From Tetramitus jugosus (taxonomy: Eukaryota; Heterolobosea; Eutetramitea; Acrasida; Vahlkampfiidae), in assembly GCA_937625935.1 (NCBI GenBank), contig OW569344.1, positions 496,001 through 560,000 on the forward strand: a stretch of 64,000 nucleotides of DNA. The letters run 5' to 3'. Shown piece after piece: positions 17,734-28,374 of the stretch; within the stretch, counting starts at the first letter, position 1, and every line of letters starts with the position of its first letter. The position numbers were made by a program, and so were the translations under genes. The notes under the pieces were generated by a model. That model was given only the letters and a program-made list of their open reading frames with translations. It searched no databases and had not been told where the DNA came from.

Positions 17734-19962
17734 TTACTTGGCAGTAAATAGGAACTGTACAATCCATATGGATATGATAGATATGAATACCAAGAGAGGC
17801 AAACTCAAAGACGAGTAGGAGCCATTCGTACCTGAAGCCCTTGGTTCAGAGTTCTTTGGCGAGTGTCCATGAGATGTCGAAGGTAGCGAGATTTGAGGTT
17901 CTGATTGACGTGGATTCGGCAGTGAAGGAGATGGAGCAGGAGAGGGTGTTGGCTTCTCTGATGAGGAAGGAGCTGGAGAAGATTGAGCTGGTGGTGCAGA
18001 AGGGCTTGGATTAGGTTGTCCAATTTCCCGCACAACACCATTGAGGCATATATGTGTTGCTTCGTTATAACAGGCAGCACCACAGCACTTCTGACCATTT
18101 GCTCCACATTCTGATAAGCGACACTGATCCTCAGCAATACCTCTGTTCAATATTCCATACACATGCACATTGGCATCTCGACTTGGATCATTCGAGAAAG
18201 TACCGATATACACTCGACCATTGGCCACGATTGGAGGATTGAACTTACCAAAAACACCGACAGAATCTCTTCCATTCATTTGACTGTTCCAGAGTTCAAC
18301 TTTGACATCTTCAGCATCGAATGCTCTTAACATACCAGATCTCAATCCATGATTCGCATTACCATCGATTGTGTGATAGGCCCACACAACTCCACTCTTT
18401 GGCTGCGACCCAAGTGCTGACAGAGACAAAATACCACCAGGATACTCTGCTATTGGTACATTGGACATTTCAATGTTGCCCATATCGAAAACACCCAAGT
18501 TTCCATTCGGTATCAAGCGCAAAGCTCTGAGATTGCTGTTGGCAGGCCAATAATAGATTCTCTTTCCCTTGGTTGGAGAGTCCCAGACTACACCAGCAGC
18601 ATGGACACCATAGTAGAATGCCTCAGGTGTAGTAACATCAGGTCTAAACGTTTGAGTGTTTACATTGTAGCTCGGATTATATCCTCCCATATTGTTCTTA
18701 TTGGCCATGTAGCAATTACCAGATTTGGCGCAAACAACACACAAATCCGTTCCTGGAATCAATACGATGCCTCCCGTAGCAAAGTCCAAGTCCCACTCAT
18801 ACAATAGTGCCTGATTGAATGGAGCAAAGTGATCTGTTACACCGTTGAGTACATTTGCGTATTCTCCAACATTGTTACCCTTGTTATTCAAGTCAACCTT
18901 GACGATTGAATCTCCATAATTTTTCGCTCCTGGGTTGTACTCTCCGTTCGCTGTTCCAAAGTACACAAAGTTGCCTTCGACTGCAGGTCCTGAGCCACCC
19001 ATCCACAATGAACCTCCTTCTTCGTTTGGAGTTGTGCAGAACACGTGTGTTTGTTGGAGAGATCCTGCATCGTAGCCCAATAACCATCCGTGCCATGGAC
19101 TCGTGAAACAATAGGTTCCAAATGAAACGAGCACTGTTCCACTGTCTGTCAATGCGAGAGAAGCTCTTTGTAGCTGAGAGATGTGATCAAGGACGAGAAC
19201 ACCATTAGCACTTCCTGCTCCCACACCCTGTACCTTGGCTACAATGTCCACTGGGCCCGGAGCTCTAACATCACCAGAACTAATATCGATTGAATATAAG
19301 ACGTGCTTGAGAACAGGTGGATTCGTGGATATCTTATTGACAGCAGCTACGTAAATATTGCCTCTAGATAAATCAATCACCGGAGTGGAGGCGATTCCCA
19401 CTTCTACGGATATATCCCTGTAATCTCCACAACTCAGACCAACAATTCGATCTGATATAGGAACAGATGGACCTACATTTATTTGCCAGAGAGGATCAGC
19501 TCGATTAGGATCAATAGCGTCAAAGGCATAAAGATTGTTTGCCATGGTAGCCTACAAACAAGGAAAAATTTGTCAGGACAGAGTTTACAATAGATCAAAA
19601 ACAAAATCTCAAAAAGTATCACATACCACAAATATGACATCGTGTTTTCTGTTTGTAGACCTTATGTACAAGTTAGGGACATACAATACTTGTGCGTACA
19701 CTTGACCAACAACCTTCCTGGTGAACAATTTACCAAAATTTTGTGGATTGACGGTGGTCGTATTCAAATACTTCTCCACGAGAGTCGCACCTGTTCTCTG
19801 ATTGTTGTACGCGCGAGTGGTGATGGGTACTTGAGCATTTACCCAGAACGGCGTCCAACAGAGTGCCAAGCAGAACAAGATTAAGAATAAAAATAGCTTG
19901 AGAACCCCTGAAGTATTGTGCATGTGGGATTTTCTCAAAATGAGAGTGTGAGAACGGTCCAT
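17734..19962 (-). CDS. Secreted PQQ-type beta-propeller protein, probable GPI anchor, two exons
   Basis: Exon 1 (19627-19962) and exon 2 (17734-19551) are separated by a 75-nt GTATGT...GTTTGTAG intron; joining gives the typical DVIFVATMANNLYAFDA blade. The product is ~717 aa. The N-terminus has a hydrophobic stretch (LKLFLFLILFCLALCW) serving as a signal. A series of propeller blades resembling PQQ-dependent dehydrogenases or polyvinyl-alcohol-dehydrogenase-like proteins follows (STPVIDLSRGNIYVAA, GGIVLIPGTDLCVVCA, PPIVANGRVYIGTFS). After that come a small Cys-rich segment (CGANGQKCCGAACYNEATHIC) and a Pro/Ser-rich linker, then a C-terminal Ser-rich hydrophobic tail (LPLLVFISIISIWIVQFLF) typical of GPI attachment. 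Enzymatic activity is uncertain; a carbohydrate-binding or redox role outside the cell are both possible. Confidence 0.8.
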
Positions 19963-20181
19963 TATAGTAATACTATGGAGTGTTCTTTGGTGACAATTGG
20001 ATATAATTTGTTATTGTTGCTCAGGTTCTCTGCTGGTTTGTCTGCTGTTTTAGTACCAGTGCTTTTTCGACCCGAGCCAGTGCATAAAATCATGTTATCG
20101 CGGCGGATGATGGATAACAGAAATAGATACCCATCGATTGTGTGGAACTGCAAGACCACAAACACCAAACGACGAGCTGAT

Positions 20182-23100
20182 TTAGGGTATGGCATTGTCC
20201 GATACAATCTCAGTCAGTGGAAGAGGAGGCATTTTCGCACCACTACCGCCAGTCACATTGGGCCGATGTGAGTGAGTATCCTCAAAGACGTCCTCCTCGG
20301 AGTCTTCTTCGACAGGCGATAGAGACATGGGAGATATAAAGAGATTCCTGGTAGGGACACGAACACCAAGAGAATTCTCAGAAATAGACATATCGTGATC
20401 AGTTGGGAGCATAGGGCTATCAATCAAGTCCATCTCGGGTCCAATTGTAAATGATACCGGTTCATCTAGGAGCAGTGGTTTCTTTCTAACTGGTTGACAG
20501 ATGAAGAGACAACACAAGCCACAGAAAGAGAACCCGAGCAACATGGCAATAGTGACGAGAGAAGAAACAAGTCTTCCGTTCGAAGGTTTTCCAGGTGGCA
20601 CAGGAGGTACGACAATATTGGTGGGAGACGAGAGGGAATGCAGTTCATCCACGTAAGCTGAAGTGAGATCGAATCCCCAAAAGTTGTTCCAATATCCTGC
20701 AGCTATAATTCCACCAGAGCCTTTGGACTTGATATCCTTTGTTACAATCAAATAGTCAGGGATGTGCAGTCCCGATGCCACAGGTATCATTCGAGCAGCC
20801 AAATTGACACCTTCAAGACTTGTACCAGCAATGACCAAGGCAAGACGAGACAGATGACTTGCAGGACCAGGTGATGCAATATTGGGCAGTGCTGCTAGGA
20901 ATATGCATCCCAGTGGATCCTCTGGTTCAATCATGTTGTGACGAGAGTTGAACACATAGTCGCCCAACGATATTTGACTTCTATTGCCATGAAATCGTAC
21001 AGGAAAATATTTTGCAAAGTATTGACTCACAAGATTCGTATGTGGACCTCCGATTAAGAGCAAATTGGAATCACTCTCACTGTACTCACTGGTAACAAAA
21101 TCAGAGTCCTTAATAATTGGGACATAATGCTTGCCGACGATATAGAGTTGATTACTGAGTAAAATGGCTTGCTTTTCATACCACGTGGCTTCTTCGGCAG
21201 ATCCCAGGGTTCCCACGATAATAACAGTAAACTTCTCAAACACTATTCTCATTGGGCCATAATTGTCTGGATTTCTCTCATAAAACGTCCATGTTACACC
21301 CTCGCACGTTTTCCATTTTCCTGTAGAATCTTCTTTGCAGAAATGAATGGAAGGATAAAGATTAGGAGTAACTGGTATGGGATCGGATTGATCAATCCGA
21401 ATAGTAGTTGGCAATTCATAACCTTCTACTTCTTTGATACCAAATCGCCTAATGTTGGATGTTTTGAGATACCATTCATTTGAGAAGCGAGACACTCTAA
21501 TTTTGCCAATTCGGAAGGGAATCGTGAGTTGAAGGGGTAGAATTCCACCTTTTCCTCCAAAGCCATGTGGATTCATGCATGTAATTGTAAATGTAGCAGG
21601 CAATTCAGGTTTGATAGATGAATCATTACCAAGATACTGATTCATAAAATTTCTTGTGTCCTTATCGTTCAAGATACTATCCCACCAATGACCAACACCG
21701 GGTATCTCACTTACAATACTATCGGACATATTGCCTGATATTTGGGCATGAATACGAGCCATTCTTCGAGGATGCCATGGACTAACATTATCGTCAATAG
21801 CACCTGTTCGTGTCATGAGAGGTACACCTTTCATATTCTCCATGTGTAAATCAGGATTATGCTCATAGATTGAACTCTCTAGCAATCCCTTCAGAACAGC
21901 ATCAGTAAAACTGATATCATTTCGGGTGAAGTATGGAATATATTGGTGATGAGTGGTCCATCCAGACACACACATAGATCCCAAGGCCAGATCAGGGTTC
22001 ATTGTTGATATTAAGAAACAGCTATGGAACAAAAGGATGTTAGAAATCTTTCACTATTCGCCATTCGTTTTGAAACATATTTAAATGCAATGATTCATAC
22101 CCATGACCTCCCATTGAATGACCTGAGAAGAATAATCGATCAGTGCTCGGGGGTTTATCTTGAAGTTGTTTGGAGCTGAGAGAAGCTTCCAATGCTTTGA
22201 CTGCTGAATAAGCATTGTTGATTTGAGGTCCAGTCCAATCGTATCCATATCTTCGACGTCCGCTAGGTGCAATAATCCATGCGTGATCAAATTGTCCATA
22301 GTATCCAATGAGCCACTCTGCTCTACTTCCAGCACCGTGCGTAGCAACGATAATTGGGCACTTGGATTTGTGCATGGATTTGCATGATTTCTTCGGTGGA
22401 ACAGCCACAGCATACTGTACAGTTTTGTCCAAATCGACAAATGTATAGGTAAATGGTTGATATGTGTCCACATCAACAAGCGTTAGATTGTGACTGATGG
22501 GTTCGATCAGTCCCTTTTCAGTATTGATATTTACAAGTAAAGATGATGAATCTGAGAGATCGGCTCTGATTGGAAGCAGTACGGTTTGACCGGGTTGTAT
22601 CACTGGTGATGTGACAAAAGAAGCCGGTTTTGCATCCTTCTTCTCATTCACAATGGATACTTTGAATCCTTGCAGTACACTATCACCAGTATTGAGTATC
22701 GGAATGGACAAATAATCGCCATAGGAATGTCCTTGCTTGTCTCTCGAAGGAACAACAGAGTCCCACTTTACAAAATATTGTGGATTTGTCAAATTACGAA
22801 ACTGCAAGTGAATGGTGGCAGATTGGATGGCACTCTTCTTGATCCGTATCGTGTGATCACCCTTTGATAACTGCACAACGTTCCAACCATATCCAAGCCC
22901 ATACAAATCACCCATAAAATCCCATTTTTCATCAATGGTAAACAGAGCACACGACCCACAATTCACCAACACCTTACCCTCCACTTGCACATGAAAAGAA
23001 GCATAGATCCACGAATAAAACAATGCACCTGCCAATCCATACGGTTCAGTCATCATTTTCCACCGAACACCATCCGTCTCATTATACGAAATCTCAATTT

Positions 23101-23503
23101 CATCCTCAAATCCCACCTCTTCATCAAACGTTCTTTTGCTCGCTTCCAATCTCTTCCATTTGACTCGTCCACCATCACCCAACTCACTAGGATAACTCAA
23201 TTCTTTGTCATCTACCGCCGCCGCCATCGTCATCATCCAATTTTTCCAAATGCTCTCAATCGAACCAAAGCTCTCCAACACATCACTTCCAATTTCTCTG
23301 TTACCAATGGGAAATGGTCCCAATACGTGATAAACGGTTGGCATTCGAATGGGCACACTCATTGAGTTCGACGTCTCTTGTTTTTGTTCTTGTTGTGGTT
23401 GCCTCGTTGGTGATGCACCACCAAGGCACATGAACAACAACAATAAAAAGATGAACAATGATGATGATGTGAACCGTTGTTGTTTATCAGTGATCATTAT
23501 CAT
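20182..23503 (-). CDS. Membrane-anchored alpha/beta hydrolase (S9/esterase-like), two exons
   Basis: Exon 1 (22101-23503) and exon 2 (20182-22021) are split by a 79-nt intron (GTATGA donor, TTCCATAG acceptor) right after the nucleophile elbow, giving one ~1080-aa protein. Features: a signal peptide (SSLFIFLLLLFMCLGGA); a beta-rich N-terminal region; a catalytic alpha/beta hydrolase domain with an oxyanion-type IVATHGAGSRAEW and elbow FFSGHSMGGHG (Ser nucleophile, around residue 463); and a C-terminal half containing a possible His region (IPGVGHWWD). A single membrane segment (LVTIAMLLGFSFCGLCCLFIC) lies ~90 residues from the end, followed by an acidic Ser-rich cytoplasmic tail. Topology would be type I with the catalytic part outside or in a lumen. 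The first codon of the frame is TTG, so the ATG at 23503 is used. Substrate unknown. Confidence 0.78.
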
Positions 23504-23765
23504 CAAAATTCTCGACTAATTTGTTGTTGGTTATTGGTTTGGTTGATTGATTAATTGATGATGATGAGCTGTTATTCTTGTTTGTCGCTCAGAGGGGCAT
23601 GAAAATGGCGAATTTTTGGTTGTGTTTTGATCCGCGGGCAATCTTATGCTTCTATTGGTGATTGTCGGTGTTTCCGAAGAGGAATGTGCAGGAGGATAGT
23701 GATCTGTTGCATTGGGGTGAGTATGGAGAATGAGAGAAGATTGTAAAGATTTATGGATTCATTTG

Positions 23766-24599
23766 TTAAGATTGTGAGTTGGCTGGGATTTTGTTGGGTG
23801 TGGCGACTTGTTGTAAGAAGACATCTCCCACCACATACAGCTTATCCTTCATGTAGTGCTGGAAAATGGGAGACTTTACAAACACATCAAACGGTCCTTC
23901 ACTCAATTGTTTAGCTACATTTCGAACAGCATCATCAAACAACCGACAAGGGATCATGGTCTCGGAACAAAAACTGTCAAATTCTCCAATAATGTCCTGT
24001 CGAATGGCTTCGCTAAGCTCAATTCTGTTCTCTGCATCTCGTCTAATGTAATCTTTCATGATAAGCTTTGCAAGGTAAAACCGATTCTGAGGAGATGTTT
24101 TTGAATGAAATTGTCTCACATGCTCCATAAAATCTAACTGTTTCTGATATGTGGAGCTCCACTCCTTGTTCTTGGACACAAAGTGAGTAAAAAGACCTCG
24201 AAAGTCTTCCAACAAGAATAATCGGTCAAACAAGTAGTTGTAACTGGCAATTAACTTGCTCCTTGGACTATTGTCCCTGTCAATAGGTAGTTGATTCATG
24301 GTTGGTTGTCTTCTGGATATCGTCTTTCTGTCAACTTCCTTCTCGTTCGTTGAGTGATCAAGTTGCTGTGAGGAATCTCTGGTTAAGGTTGGTTGTGATG
24401 GTGGAGGTGATAGTGGTTGTTCGGTGATGGATGAGATTGGCAATGTAGCTGGATGCGTTGTGTCGATTGTCATCTGATTCTTGATGATCCTGCTATCATC
24501 CGGTTTGTTCACAATGGTGAAATAGTCGTCATGATCTTGATGGAACTCTTCATTGCTCCCTCCTTCACCTCCTTGTTTTGATGTATGAGAATTGCCCAT
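23766..24599 (-). CDS. RGS-like domain protein with N-myristoylation signal
   Basis: The 277-aa product begins MGNSHTSK, a good N-myristoylation context (Gly2, Thr6, Lys8), followed by a disordered Pro/Ser/Gln-rich region. Residues ~118-245 resemble a regulator of G-protein signalling helical bundle: YNYLFDRLFLLEDFRGLFTHF, a FMEHVRQFHS-type helix, and an IIGEFDSFCSETMIPCRLFDD stretch like helices 4-6. RGS proteins accelerate GTP hydrolysis by G-alpha. The similarity is to the general pattern rather than to a specific subfamily, so RGS is likely but not certain. A membrane-bound RGS fits the presence of a G-alpha gene 16 kb away, though that is not evidence of pairing. Confidence 0.65.
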   Translation of the reverse strand: MGNSHTSKQGGEGGSNEEFHQDHDDYFTIVNKPDDSRIIKNQMTIDTTHPATLPISSITEQPLSPPPSQPTLTRDSSQQLDHSTNEKEVDRKTISRRQPTMNQLPIDRDNSPRSKLIASYNYLFDRLFLLEDFRGLFTHFVSKNKEWSSTYQKQLDFMEHVRQFHSKTSPQNRFYLAKLIMKDYIRRDAENRIELSEAIRQDIIGEFDSFCSETMIPCRLFDDAVRNVAKQLSEGPFDVFVKSPIFQHYMKDKLYVVGDVFLQQVATPNKIPANSQS

Positions 24600-24754
24600 G
24601 ATTGATGTATCGTATCAGTTCTATTTGAATGCTTTGTATTTGCTGGTATGAGATTGAGGGAAAGAAAATAATTTATTTTTTGTAAATTTTGGGTTGACTC
24701 CAAAAATACAGTTTGTTGTTCGAAAGCTCATCATGACACGCGCAAGAAATTCAC

Positions 24755-25837
24755 TCATAGAGCAGTCAGTGGTGTCCGTAAGTCCTTCAAATCGTTTGAT
24801 TTCTTTTGGAATGATGAGACTATACATAGTGTCAGGAATACACAAACAACTCCAACGACTGAACCCATGAAGAAGAAGCCAAATGAAAAAACTATTATCC
24901 TCTTTCTTGGACTTGTCTGTCCTTCCAATGTAACAAATGCACACTCTTTCGATTCAGGCGTATCGGCGCACACAATGTACTTTAATGTGGCGTAGTCATC
25001 CACACAAGTGATAGGAGGAAGAGCAACACCAGTCTCGTCGAATCTCCGCTTCACGTCTTCCTTCAGCTTCAATATAGATCCTGATGTACAAGTCTCCCCT
25101 ATACTATCATTCTTCAACAGTAAGATCTGTAGGGACGTGATATTGGGCGTTGATAGATTCGGTAATTCAAAGCCTGCAAAGAAGGAAGCAGTCTTATAAG
25201 CGGTGCCATGATGTGCACTCAACAAAACGTGAACATCGCCTCGTGCATTTGCTGCAAATCGCCGACTACTCTGTGCCCAGAACGATACCATTGCACCAAG
25301 TGTCTCATTTGAGCTCAGAACCTGCCCAAACGGACACAACTCCTTGTAATCTACACCGTTCACACAATCCAAACTCGTCGAATTATCTTCACCCGTACAT
25401 CCACAAAAGGTTAAACGATTCACAGCTCGGCCCAGCACCGTGTCTTCCAACGTGACAAAATTCTGTGGGAAATTATTGGAGAGCACATGAGCAACGCGAT
25501 CCGTGTTACTCCAGAACAGTGATTTATCTCTAGGTGCCATGAGCAACTCATTGGGCAGCTCATTGAAGAATGGTTCAAAATCAGCAAGAGACACACTCGA
25601 GGAAGCCTTGGATACCCATACAGAGGCAAAATTTTCATAAATTCTTGCACAGTCAACTGCTGTGGACGATACATTGGTCATGACATCTGTGTTGACGATG
25701 ATTGCCTCAGAACACCTTCCCACGACAATTTCTCTCAAGTGAGGTGTCGTAGCTACCGTTATGCCGCCAAGCACAAGTGACGAATGCAACAGGAGGAGAA
25801 AAAGCAGAGGGGCAAGAAGAATTTTGGTCGAAAACAT
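24755..25837 (-). CDS. CD38/BST1-like ADP-ribosyl cyclase, type I membrane protein
   Basis: Enzymes of this family convert NAD to cyclic ADP-ribose and ADP-ribose, calcium messengers. The 360-aa protein shows the family order: SLFWSNTDRVAHVL; FVTLEDTVLGR; RLTFCGCTG (CD38 has Trp125 where this has Phe); a Cys-Pro segment; VSFWAQSSRRFAANARGDVHV (the Trp corresponds to CD38 Trp189); and FFAGFELPNLS (the Glu corresponds to catalytic Glu226). Multiple cysteines suit disulphides. It has an N-terminal signal peptide (ILLAPLLFLLLLHSSLVLGG) and a C-terminal membrane helix (FGFFFMGSVVGVVCVFLTLC), so it is anchored at the C-terminus, the reverse of CD38's type II topology. Family assignment is good; whether it cyclises or mainly hydrolyses NAD is unknown. 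Confidence 0.78.
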   Translation of the reverse strand: MFSTKILLAPLLFLLLLHSSLVLGGITVATTPHLREIVVGRCSEAIIVNTDVMTNVSSTAVDCARIYENFASVWVSKASSSVSLADFEPFFNELPNELLMAPRDKSLFWSNTDRVAHVLSNNFPQNFVTLEDTVLGRAVNRLTFCGCTGEDNSTSLDCVNGVDYKELCPFGQVLSSNETLGAMVSFWAQSSRRFAANARGDVHVLLSAHHGTAYKTASFFAGFELPNLSTPNITSLQILLLKNDSIGETCTSGSILKLKEDVKRRFDETGVALPPITCVDDYATLKYIVCADTPESKECAFVTLEGQTSPRKRIIVFSFGFFFMGSVVGVVCVFLTLCIVSSFQKKSNDLKDLRTPLTAL

Positions 25838-26043
25838 TCACAATGATTTTCTTTCAACAACAGCAACGTGAACAAAAAATGACTGGATAGTGGTGTCGGC
25901 CGTAACGTCAGAAGCTTATCCTGGGCACTTGAGCTTGTTTGTTTGAGGGAATTGCAATTTTGACCCCGATTTTTGATTGAGCACGAAAGGCTGCCCGAAT
26001 TTGTGAAAAAACCGAGATTTATATAAATTCTTCGGAGTAATTT

Positions 26044-27081
26044 TTACGCGGCAGCGGACCGTTCTTCAATGTACTGAATGTCAGAGGTCAACATGGATGT
26101 TTCGTCGGATGATGGAGCAGACTGTTCTAAGATTTCTTTTTTGAATTCCTTTTGGTGTTTGGGAGATGTTCTGGGGAAGCTCAAATGGATGAGGAGGTAC
26201 TGCACGAGCAACAAAATACATTGCAACAAGGTCACAATGAGGAAGCTCCAATCCTGTTTTCCCTTTAACGATGTCTTCTGGATCACCATTGTTTGGATCA
26301 TGTTGGCAATTGTTCTGAAAAAGAAGTAAATGTTACACGAGCAAACCAAGGTCTGTGCCCTGTACACGAGCTTCTTACCAGAGGACGCTTGGTGTGACAC
26401 TGTGCATGTAAATGAGATGGAACATATGAGAATTAGAATGGCATTACACGTGATACCGGCATCAAATATCTTATCTGCCACAAATTTAAACTTGATTGAT
26501 CCTGGTGTGTGAGTTGACCGAGCTGCGTTGTAATGACTACCTGAGAAGTAGTAGACATCAGCGGCTACCTTTGGAACGATCGTAATGGCAATCAAAGTTA
26601 GTTCAGCGATTACTAACAAGTACTCTACCCTTCTGCCGGACTCTTTCTTGTTGGGAATTCTATTTACCACCATCTGAACCAAGGAGGAACAGAACACACG
26701 AGCAATTCCGAGCAGGATCTCATTCACCAATACGACAGAGCAAAATTCTATACTTAGCAATAATAGGCGATAGAGTTGGATGGGTGTTCGATTCAACGCA
26801 TGAGGTATCAGTAGTACACTCAAACTTCCTGCCAATATCAACAATTCCAATACACATATGCATAACGCTGCGATACTTGCTCTTATCTTAATTCGATTGT
26901 ACACTCTAGCGAGACTTTTCTCCTTGGATAACTCTTTTCTTTCGCTCCAATTGCCCCACAGTGTTTGCAAGAACAGGAGAAAGAGTATCAAGATGAACAA
27001 GAGATTGATACATGTGAGTACCAAAGCAGGTATTAGAGATCCTTCCATTAATGTTGTTGAAATGTTTTTCTGAACCTTCAT
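26044..27081 (-). CDS. Seven-TM-type membrane protein, unknown
   Basis: No family is recognised. The 345-aa product has about seven hydrophobic segments: ALVLTCINLLFILILFLLFL; ALCICVLELLILAGSLSVLL; LLLLSIEFCSVVLVNEILLG; YLLVIAELTLIAITIVPKVA; AGITCNAILILICSISFTCT; a weaker CNIYFFFRTIANMI; and LLQCILLLVQYLLIHLSF. Loops are basic and there is a Ser/Glu-rich tail. The pattern suggests a receptor-like protein, but no GPCR signature motif is visible. ATG at 27081. A short ATG-led open segment on the same strand near 27225 (MLSGAGLFGIRV) could be a 5' exon, but no clean splice pair was found. Confidence 0.6.
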   Translation of the reverse strand: MKVQKNISTTLMEGSLIPALVLTCINLLFILILFLLFLQTLWGNWSERKELSKEKSLARVYNRIKIRASIAALCICVLELLILAGSLSVLLIPHALNRTPIQLYRLLLLSIEFCSVVLVNEILLGIARVFCSSLVQMVVNRIPNKKESGRRVEYLLVIAELTLIAITIVPKVAADVYYFSGSHYNAARSTHTPGSIKFKFVADKIFDAGITCNAILILICSISFTCTVSHQASSGKKLVYRAQTLVCSCNIYFFFRTIANMIQTMVIQKTSLKGKQDWSFLIVTLLQCILLLVQYLLIHLSFPRTSPKHQKEFKKEILEQSAPSSDETSMLTSDIQYIEERSAAA

Positions 27082-27367
27082 GGAGGATACATGAAAAAAA
27101 TTGAGTCAATCACATACAACATCCTATAAATTGTAAGGTGAAGAGCCCAAAATAGAGTGATTCGTTGTCCCAGGGACCTACCTACTTTGTGGAACGCGGA
27201 TGCCGAACAAGCCGGCACCACTGAGCATGAAGTCACCAGTGTATCACTAAATGAATATTAAACATTATCTGATTTATCAGATGTATGATCTTGTGATTAG
27301 CCCATTGCTTTCAGACAGACTATGTATCAAATTCTCCCTTTGTGCTATACTGTACTGTGTCCGCTCT
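27082..27367. other. Intergenic, no supported gene
   Basis: About 286 bases between the 5' end of the 7TM-type gene and the 3' end of the frameshifted gene. It contains GC-richer sequence at 27195-27240 and a short inverted repeat (ATCTGATTTATCAGAT at 27268-27283). No tRNA or conserved element was recognised. Confidence 0.5.
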
Positions 27368-28065
27368 TCACAGAATGTCTCCCCGACGCAATAGTTCCTC
27401 ATCAGATATCTCCTCACAATCAATTAATGCCTCGTCATGCACTTCCTGCACAATAGTTAATATTTCTGCAATGTTTTTTATATGTTTTGAATCTCTTCTG
27501 TTGTACTTCAGCATTGTTATCATGAAATGAGAAAGCTGCTTGTTGTCCTCAAAAGCTTGACATTCTGTCATAAAATGGGTTAGCATTTGAATACCATTCA
27601 TCTTAACTACCAATTTTTTTGTATCCAGATCAATTTGAAATACAAATTCGTCACTCTTGGTGCCTACTGTAACATTATCACCATCAATGTTCTTCAAAAC
27701 CCAGTCATGAATATTGTTGTCCTGAGAAATCCTTCAACTGTTAATTTCAATCTCTTGTCATTGATATCTATGTTGTCAAGAATATCAACGATATTATCCA
27801 CTTCCGAACTTTTGGTTGGAAGAGGTCTTTGCCATGTTGCGATTATGTCATTGACAATGTCTTCTTTACTCCGCATTGTATCACCTATTGCTTTTGATAC
27901 AGGTAAACTGTTTCTATCAATGATTTCCTTCAATTCTCCAAGAGACTTTTGCAGAAAATATTTCCTGATAAGAATCGTGGCAAGCAAGTCATTAGTCCAG
28001 AGTGTTGCAAAGTCATCTGGAATTGCGCTGGAGAAGTATGATGTTGGAAGCTTAGCTTGAGTCAC
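27368..28065 (-). pseudogene. Unknown gene interrupted by one frameshift
   Basis: Two minus-strand open frames overlap at 27694-27730. The upstream one (28065-27694) ends with LTVEGFLRTTIF and a stop. In another frame the same DNA continues as DNNIHDWVLKNIDGDN and stays open to 27368. A single shift near 27715-27722 would merge them into ~231 residues of even composition. No domain is recognised; the predicted product is helical, rich in Asp, Ile and Lys. The break may be a true inactivating indel, an assembly error, or (less likely) recoding. It is divergent from the intact unknown gene at 28375. Confidence 0.55.
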
Positions 28066-28374
28066 ATCGCATTTTCCTCTCCGTTACTTCACAAGATCTT
28101 GTTCAAAAGGCAGATGACTGTATAGATCTGCTATAGAGTATATTTTTGGAGTGAGTCACTCTCAAGCACACACAAAAATTTTCTATCCAAATTTTCTGAG
28201 TCACTCCAATGATTGTCACAGAGTTCCTTAACTACAAGTGAGTTTATGATTGATAGCTTTGGTACAACAGTTAATGAATTTTCAGCAACTTGAGCGTAAC
28301 TCATTCTTCAATGAACTCTTCTCTTCGAGAACGAAGAGGATCATAGCGCAAAAAATAACAAACAACTAACGACC
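28066..28374. promoter_or_regulatory. Divergent intergenic region with paired TGAGTCA sites
   Basis: A 309-base spacer lies between two divergent frames. It carries two bZIP/AP-1-type TGAGTCA heptamers, at 28152-28158 and 28197-28203, in inverted flanking context: GGAGTGAGTCACTC versus GAGTCACTCC. The first sits inside a 13-base palindrome (GAGTGA-G-TCACTC). Function is inferred from motif similarity only. Confidence 0.35.
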
